From: Actinomycetospora sp.
Lineage (GTDB): Bacteria > Actinomycetota > Actinomycetes > Mycobacteriales > Pseudonocardiaceae
Assembly (NCBI GenBank): GCA_025925615.1
Contig: JAICLN010000174.1
Location: 1-8,764, forward strand
Reading direction: 5' to 3'
DNA length: 8,764 bases
The translations under genes were made by a program, and so were the position numbers. The notes beneath the pieces are model-generated. The model was given only the letters and a program-made list of their open reading frames with translations. It was not told the origin of the DNA and searched no databases. Below, piece after piece: positions 5,033 through 8,764 of the stretch (positions are counted from its first letter, which is position 1; each line of letters opens with the position of its first letter).

Positions 5033-5842
5033 ATGAGCGAGCGCACGAGCGCCTACGACCAGTACGCCCCCCTCCTCGAAGAACTGGCTGCCTGCTCCGA
5101 CGGCGACCCCCGGCGCGACGAGCTGGTGACCCTGCTCGTGGACGCCTACCGCCCGGTCGCGCACAACATCGCCCGGCGCTTCTCCCGGCGCGGGGAGGCG
5201 GTCGACGACCTCGAGCAGGTCGCCGCCATCGGCCTGCTCCACGCCCTGCGCCGCTACGACCCCACGCAGGGTCGTGACTTCCTGTCCTACGCCGTCCCGA
5301 CGATGATGGGTGAGGTCCGCCGGCACTTCCGCGACTCCGCCTGGACGATCCGCACGCCGCGCGGCGTCAAGGACCGCTACCTGCAGGTCGGTACCGCGTC
5401 GACGACGCTGTCCCAGCAGCTGGGGCGGGCGCCGACGGCGACCGAGCTCTCGGAGCACCTCGGGATCGACCGCGAGGAGGTCATCGAGGCCATCGCGGCG
5501 CACCACTCGTACCGCCCGGACTCGCTGGACTCCACGCTGACCGAGAGCACCGAGACGACGATGGCCGACGTGCTCGGGGCCGACGACCCCGACCTCGACC
5601 ACGTCGAGAGCCGCGCCCTCATCCGCGACCTCGTCGGCATCCTGCCCGAGCGGGAGCGCCGGATCCTCGTGCTGCGCTTCGTCCACGAGCAGACGCAGTC
5701 CGAGATCGCCGGCCAGCTCGGCATCTCCCAGATGCACGTCTCGCGCCTGCTCAGCCAGACCCTCGAGCGGCTGCGCGAGCGGGCCCGCGTCCGGGACCTG
5801 AGCTCCGCTCAGCGTCCGGTCGCGGTCGCCAGCATCGCCTGA
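5033..5842 (+). CDS. RNA polymerase sigma factor, SigB/SigF/SigG group 3 family
   Basis: The 269-aa protein has sigma regions 2, 3 and 4 and no region 1.1, as in group 3 (stress/sporulation/flagellar type) factors. Region 2 (about 35-105) includes YRPVAHNIARRF, DDLEQVAAIGLLHALRRYDP and FLSYAVPTMMGEVRRHFRD, which cover core binding and -10 recognition. Region 3 (about 110-160) has TLSQQLGRAPTATELSEHLG. Region 4 (about 195-252) has LPERERRILVLRFVHEQTQS and IAGQLGISQMHVSRLLSQTL, the -35-recognition helix-turn-helix. SQMHVSRLL is typical of actinobacterial SigB/SigF. The start is set by GGAGGT 4 nt before the ATG. In many relatives an anti-sigma (RsbW/UsfX-like) gene is adjacent; none is present here. 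Its 3' end overlaps the convergent FAD protein gene by 34 bp. Regulation is probably by its own class of promoter (GTTT-N16-GGGCAT upstream). Confidence 0.93.
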   Translation: MSERTSAYDQYAPLLEELAACSDGDPRRDELVTLLVDAYRPVAHNIARRFSRRGEAVDDLEQVAAIGLLHALRRYDPTQGRDFLSYAVPTMMGEVRRHFRDSAWTIRTPRGVKDRYLQVGTASTTLSQQLGRAPTATELSEHLGIDREEVIEAIAAHHSYRPDSLDSTLTESTETTMADVLGADDPDLDHVESRALIRDLVGILPERERRILVLRFVHEQTQSEIAGQLGISQMHVSRLLSQTLERLRERARVRDLSSAQRPVAVASIA

Positions 5843-7809
5843 GCGCAGGCGTCGTTCGCCCGGAAGCTCAGGCTGTTCGTGCGGGGCCGGGTGAACGCGC
5901 CCGGCAACCGCACGGTGGTGTGCGGGCCGACGGCGAAGAGCCGCGGATGCGGCTCCTCGTCGGCGCCCGTCAGCACCCGGAAGTCCGAGGCGCGCACCGG
6001 AACCAGCCCGGTGGAGTGCACCACGACAGGTGTGTCGCGCCAGTCCACCCGCTCCGCCACGGCGTCGAGCGAGCACGGCGTGGCGCGCTCCTCGAAGCGC
6101 AGCGTCTCCTCGTCCAGCACGCCGTGGCGGGTCAGCGAGGCGAGCATCGGGTCGAGCGAGCGGCGCACGCTCGGTGACGCGAGGCGGGCGTCGACGAACG
6201 TCGGGGCCCGGACCTCGCCCTGCAGCGACGAGCCCGTGGCGACGAACTCCCGCGTTCGGTCGTCGATGTCCACCCGCACCGACGCCCCGAGGAACGTGAC
6301 GTAGCCGGCGCGCGAGAGGGCGAGCAGCTGGCGCAGGCGCGGGCCGGGTGGGCCGCTCGCCATCGACGAGAACAGGTTCTGCCACCAGGACAGGTCGAAG
6401 GCCCGCGAGCGCGGCGTCAGCCCGCCGCGGCTCGCCAGCTCGCTGGAGGTCATGTACGCCGACAGCAGGGCGGTGAACGCTCCCAGCTCGGCGGTGTGCG
6501 CGGGGTCGACGTGGCGCGCGAGGTCGTCGGCCACGTACTCGCGCAGGTGCTTCTGCAGCGTGTCCAGGTCGGCGAACACCCCGTCCAGGGGCCGGTCGAG
6601 GCGCTCGAAGTCGAGCCGGTCGGACGCGGCAGGCACCGCCTCGGCGACCAGCTCCTCCCGCTCCGCGGAGTACCAGTCGACCGCGGCGTAGCGCTCCGCG
6701 AAGTCCTCCCACGTCGTCGTGACGCGGCCGGGGTGGCCGTGGTGGAGCTCGTGGTACCAGCCCCAGCCGACCTCCTTCGCGATGAGCGGCCACACCTCGT
6801 CGCGCAAGCTCACCTCGCCCCGCGCCAGCAGCTCCTCGACCTGGTCGGCGCCGAAGAACCGCGGCAGCGGCGGGCGCGGCCCGCGCAGCGTGTACTCGGT
6901 CTTCGCGTGGTACGGCACGCCGCGGCCGGACCCGACCTGCAGGTACACCTCGCGGCCCGACGGGACGTACTCCAGCCGTCCGCGCCCGGACCCGTCGTCG
7001 TCGGCTCCGTCTCCTTCTCCGGCTGGGACCTCGACGAAGCGTCCGCCGCGGCCCTCGTAGAGCAGCACCATGAGGTCGACGAAGGCCAGGCCCATCCCGC
7101 GGGCGATGACGGTGCGCCCGGGCGCGATGGCGTCGAGGTCGGAGTCGGTGGTCTGCTCGGGCGGGAAGTACTGCAGGCCGAGGCGGCGCGACGCCTCGAC
7201 GAGGGCGGTCTCGTCGTCGGAGGGCGTCGCGTCGAGGTGCCCGGAGGCGAGCAGGACGACGTCGGTGTCGATCTCGACCGACGTGCCGTCGGACTCCTCG
7301 ATGCGGACCCGTCGGACGTCGCCGTCGACGACCCCGGCGGCGCGCCCGCAGTGCAGGTGCACCCGCAGCCCGTCGGGGAGGGTGGCGAGCACCCGGCGCA
7401 GGACGAAGTCGAGGTAGTGGCTCTGCAGCTGGCGGGTGGGGAAGGTGTTCGGGCGCAGCCCGCGGAGCTCGTCGCCGACGCGCCCGTCGGGCACCGTCTC
7501 GCCGTCGAGCTCGCCGGCGCGGACCTGCTCGGCCCACTCGATGAGGCTCGGCCCGGGGACGATCGGGCCGGTGCAGGTCACCGAGTCGTCGGTGTACATC
7601 GTCACGTCGGCCGCCATGGAGTTCATCCACAGCAGCTCGGACTGGGCGGTGCGCCAGATGCGGCCCGCGCCGGGCGGGTAGGGGTCGACGAGGTGCACGT
7701 CGAGCGGGTGCTCGGCGTCGACCCCGTACTCCGGCGCCGAGGCCGCGAGGCGCTCCAGGACACCGGTGCCGCGCGGTCCCCCGCCGACGATCACCATCGA
7801 GCGCGCCAT
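5809..7809 (-). CDS. FAD/NAD(P)-binding protein (NAD_binding_9-type)
   Basis: The 666-aa flavoprotein-like enzyme starts with a dinucleotide-binding loop (MVIVGGGPRGTGVLERL, residues 5-21), followed by an acidic strand end (VHLVDPYPPGAG, about 38-49). A second landmark is DTDVVLLASGHLD (about 181-193), the strand-turn motif after the FAD domain. A third is TVIARGMGLAFVDLMVLLYEGRGGRF (about 233-258), then YVPSGREVYL. The C-terminus LFAVGPHT...TRPRTNSLSFRANDAC fits the family ending. Actinomycetes carry many such proteins annotated only as FAD/NAD(P)-binding; no defined reaction is known to me. An acidic low-complexity insert (GEGDGADDDGSGRG, about 264-277) interrupts one loop. The ATG at 7809 is chosen for AAGGG 6 nt upstream and because the first beta strand starts there; a longer frame to 7938 would add an unrelated 43 residues. 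No membrane segment is seen. The gene stands alone, with its end overlapping the sigma gene. Confidence 0.88.
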   Translation of the reverse strand: MARSMVIVGGGPRGTGVLERLAASAPEYGVDAEHPLDVHLVDPYPPGAGRIWRTAQSELLWMNSMAADVTMYTDDSVTCTGPIVPGPSLIEWAEQVRAGELDGETVPDGRVGDELRGLRPNTFPTRQLQSHYLDFVLRRVLATLPDGLRVHLHCGRAAGVVDGDVRRVRIEESDGTSVEIDTDVVLLASGHLDATPSDDETALVEASRRLGLQYFPPEQTTDSDLDAIAPGRTVIARGMGLAFVDLMVLLYEGRGGRFVEVPAGEGDGADDDGSGRGRLEYVPSGREVYLQVGSGRGVPYHAKTEYTLRGPRPPLPRFFGADQVEELLARGEVSLRDEVWPLIAKEVGWGWYHELHHGHPGRVTTTWEDFAERYAAVDWYSAEREELVAEAVPAASDRLDFERLDRPLDGVFADLDTLQKHLREYVADDLARHVDPAHTAELGAFTALLSAYMTSSELASRGGLTPRSRAFDLSWWQNLFSSMASGPPGPRLRQLLALSRAGYVTFLGASVRVDIDDRTREFVATGSSLQGEVRAPTFVDARLASPSVRRSLDPMLASLTRHGVLDEETLRFEERATPCSLDAVAERVDWRDTPVVVHSTGLVPVRASDFRVLTGADEEPHPRLFAVGPHTTVRLPGAFTRPRTNSLSFRANDACAQAMLATATGR

Positions 7810-7837
7810 GTGCCGCCCTTCCCTCGCTCGTCGTCCG

Positions 7838-7843
7838 ACGGTA
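7838..7843 (-). promoter_or_regulatory. Weak candidate -10 for the FAD protein gene
   Basis: TACCGT on the - strand lies 28 nt before the ATG at 7809, at a distance that leaves room for the AAGGG ribosome binding site (7820-7816). No -35 resembling TTGACA is seen at the expected spacing, so support rests on the TANNNT match alone. Confidence 0.25.
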
Positions 7844-7920
7844 GGCGCGACCCCGCGCACCCGGCCACTCGGTGTGACGCGCTCCGGGCTCCGGACATTC
7901 CCGACGGCGGGTTGCGTCCC

Positions 7921-7980
7921 GTTCCGAGCGAAGGGCACCTTCGCTCGACTAGACCGACGAGGGGCGCCCCTCGCCGGAAC
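7921..7980. repeat. Nested intergenic palindromes
   Basis: Two adjacent inverted repeats lie inside a third. CGAGCGAAGG-GCA-CCTTCGCTCG (7925-7947) has perfect 10-bp arms. CGAGGGGC-GCCCCTCG (7958-7973) is a perfect 16-bp palindrome. GTTCCG at 7921-7926 and CGGAAC at 7975-7980 bracket both. They lie more than 110 nt upstream of the FAD protein gene and beyond the helicase terminator, so no gene function is assigned. The first unit recurs, diverged, at 8003-8021. Confidence 0.65.
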
Positions 7981-8006
7981 GCCGGCCCGCCCCCGGAACG
8001 ACCGAA

Positions 8007-8043
8007 GGGCCCCATCGCTCGAAAAGAGCGGGCGAAGGGGCCC
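8007..8043 (-). terminator. Hairpin downstream of the helicase gene
   Basis: GGGCCCCATCGCTCG (8007-8021) pairs with CGGGCGAAGGGGCCC (8029-8043) around a 7-nt A-rich loop, with one mismatch and one wobble. Transcribed leftward, it lies 19 nt after the helicase stop codon, so it is a likely terminator. An alternative inner hairpin CGCTC-GAAAA-GAGCG (8016-8030) is also possible. Confidence 0.6.
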
Positions 8044-8062
8044 GTCGGGCAGAACAGCGTGG

Positions 8063-8764
8063 TCAGCGCTCCCGACGGTCCGGGCGAGGACCGCGGCGCT
8101 CCGGGCGCGGCCCGGCCGACTCGGACCCCGTCGCGCGGCGCAGGCCCATCGGCCGGCCGGCGACGCGGGCCCGTTGCAGCTTCTTCACGACCGGTCCGGG
8201 GACGTCCGCGGGCAGCTCGACCAGCGTGTGGTCGGTGCGGATGTCGATGTGGCCGATGTGCGCCGAGTCCAGGCCCGCCTCGTTGGCGATGGCGCCGACG
8301 ATCGCGCCCGGCTTCACGCGCTGGTTGTGCCCGACGTCGATGCGGTAGGTGTCGGTGCCCGACCCCACGCTCCACGACGGCGCGGGCTTGCGGCCCTGGC
8401 CACGCACCGGCTTCTCGTCCCGGCCGCGCTTCTCGCCGCGCGGCGGCGGGGCGGGCAGGTCCTCGACCAGGAGCGGCTTGCCGCCCTGGACCATCTTCGC
8501 GAGGGCGGCGGCGAGCGCCGTCGGGTCGACGTCGTGCTCGGCGACGTAGTCGTCGACGATCGTGCGGAAGACGGCCAGCGGGTCGCCCCCGTCGTCGACG
8601 CCCTCGAGGGCCGCGGTGATGCGCTCGGCGAACCGGGCGCGGCGGCGGGCGTTGACCTCGTCGGTGCCCGGCACCGACATCTCCTCGACCTTCTGGCGCG
8701 TGGTGTTCTCGATCGCGCGCAGCAGCCGGAGCTGGCCGCGGGTGACGAAGGAGATCGCGTCGCC
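8063..8764 (-). CDS. deaD: DEAD-box RNA helicase, C-terminal part with DbpA-type RNA-binding domain
   Basis: The frame is open through the right edge, so the start and the helicase motifs I-V lie outside. The visible 233 residues begin with GDAISFVTRGQLRLLRAIEN, the end of helicase domain 2 just after the motif VI arginines. TRQKVEEMSVPGTDEVNARR, the usual segment of bacterial DeaD/CsdA-type helicases, follows. A helical region and a charged Pro/Arg/Lys linker (about 103-133) lead to the DbpA-like RNA-binding domain (about 139-208: YRIDVGHNQRVKPGAIVGAI, then IGHIDIRTDHTLVELP). The last 25 residues are Arg/Pro-rich and probably disordered, as in many such helicases that unwind structured RNA in ribosome assembly, RNA decay or cold adaptation. 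The symbol is given by family resemblance to mycobacterial DeaD, not by synteny. The stop is the TGA at 8065-8063. Confidence 0.9.
   Translation of the reverse strand, partial: GDAISFVTRGQLRLLRAIENTTRQKVEEMSVPGTDEVNARRRARFAERITAALEGVDDGGDPLAVFRTIVDDYVAEHDVDPTALAAALAKMVQGGKPLLVEDLPAPPPRGEKRGRDEKPVRGQGRKPAPSWSVGSGTDTYRIDVGHNQRVKPGAIVGAIANEAGLDSAHIGHIDIRTDHTLVELPADVPGPVVKKLQRARVAGRPMGLRRATGSESAGPRPERRGPRPDRRER

Noticed and set aside
3643..5046. 467-codon open frame on the - strand
   Set aside because: It is a shadow of the MDR oxidoreductase, whose NADPH-binding motif and GC3 pattern identify the + strand as coding; it also reads through the hairpin at 4734-4790.
4970..7630. 886-codon open frame on the - strand
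   Set aside because: It runs antisense through the sigma factor and out of frame through the FAD protein. Its translation is Arg/Pro/Ala-rich without any domain, as expected for an empty frame in DNA of this GC content.
7810..7938. N-terminal extension of the FAD protein by 43 residues
   Set aside because: A ribosome binding site (AAGGG, 6 nt) precedes the ATG at 7809, and the dinucleotide-binding strand starts five residues later. The extension would run through one of the palindromes.
6496..8619. 707-codon open frame on the + strand
   Set aside because: It is antisense to the FAD protein and the helicase, which both have clear family motifs. It crosses the palindrome-rich gap and ends in an Arg-rich low-complexity run.
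1..8764. CRISPR array, tRNA or rRNA genes, transposase, integrase, phage, toxin-antitoxin or defence genes
   Set aside because: No regularly spaced repeats, no cloverleaf with a conserved T-loop and no motifs of these families were found by eye on either strand.

Overview
The window is a high-GC (roughly 70-75 percent), strongly G/C-ending-codon stretch typical of an actinomycete chromosome. Protein style, TANNNT motifs placed just before start codons and the families present suggest the order Pseudonocardiales (Pseudonocardia or Actinomycetospora-like). That placement is inference; no rRNA or other marker is present.

Left part (1-3232, all + strand): the C-terminal end of a protein with a carboxypeptidase-regulatory-like beta domain, an isopenicillin-N-synthase-type Fe(II)/2-oxoglutarate oxygenase, a perfect 20-bp inverted repeat, a crotonase-family protein resembling methylglutaconyl-CoA hydratases, and an orphan LuxR/NarL-type response regulator whose receiver has lost several phosphorylation residues. 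A sequence resembling a sigma-28 promoter (CTCAAG-N15-GCCGAT) lies just before the regulator.

Middle (3253-5842): two very small membrane-protein genes on the - strand, divergent from a zinc-independent MDR quinone-oxidoreductase-like gene. A hairpin follows that gene. Then comes a SigB/SigF-type group 3 sigma factor preceded by a good match to that sigma class's own promoter (GTTT-N16-GGGCAT) and a leader of about 180 nt, so it is probably autoregulated. No anti-sigma gene is adjacent.

Right part (5809-8764, - strand): a 666-aa FAD/NAD(P)-binding protein whose 3' end overlaps the sigma gene on the opposite strand by 34 bp, a 253-bp intergenic region rich in related palindromes, and the C-terminal part of a DEAD-box RNA helicase with a DbpA-type RNA-binding domain.

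The window reads as mixed housekeeping, metabolic and regulatory chromosome, not as a mobile island or a defence locus. The genes do not form one obvious pathway. The most informative features are regulatory: the probable sigma autoregulation, the degenerate receiver, the small membrane-protein pair and the palindrome families in the gaps between genes.
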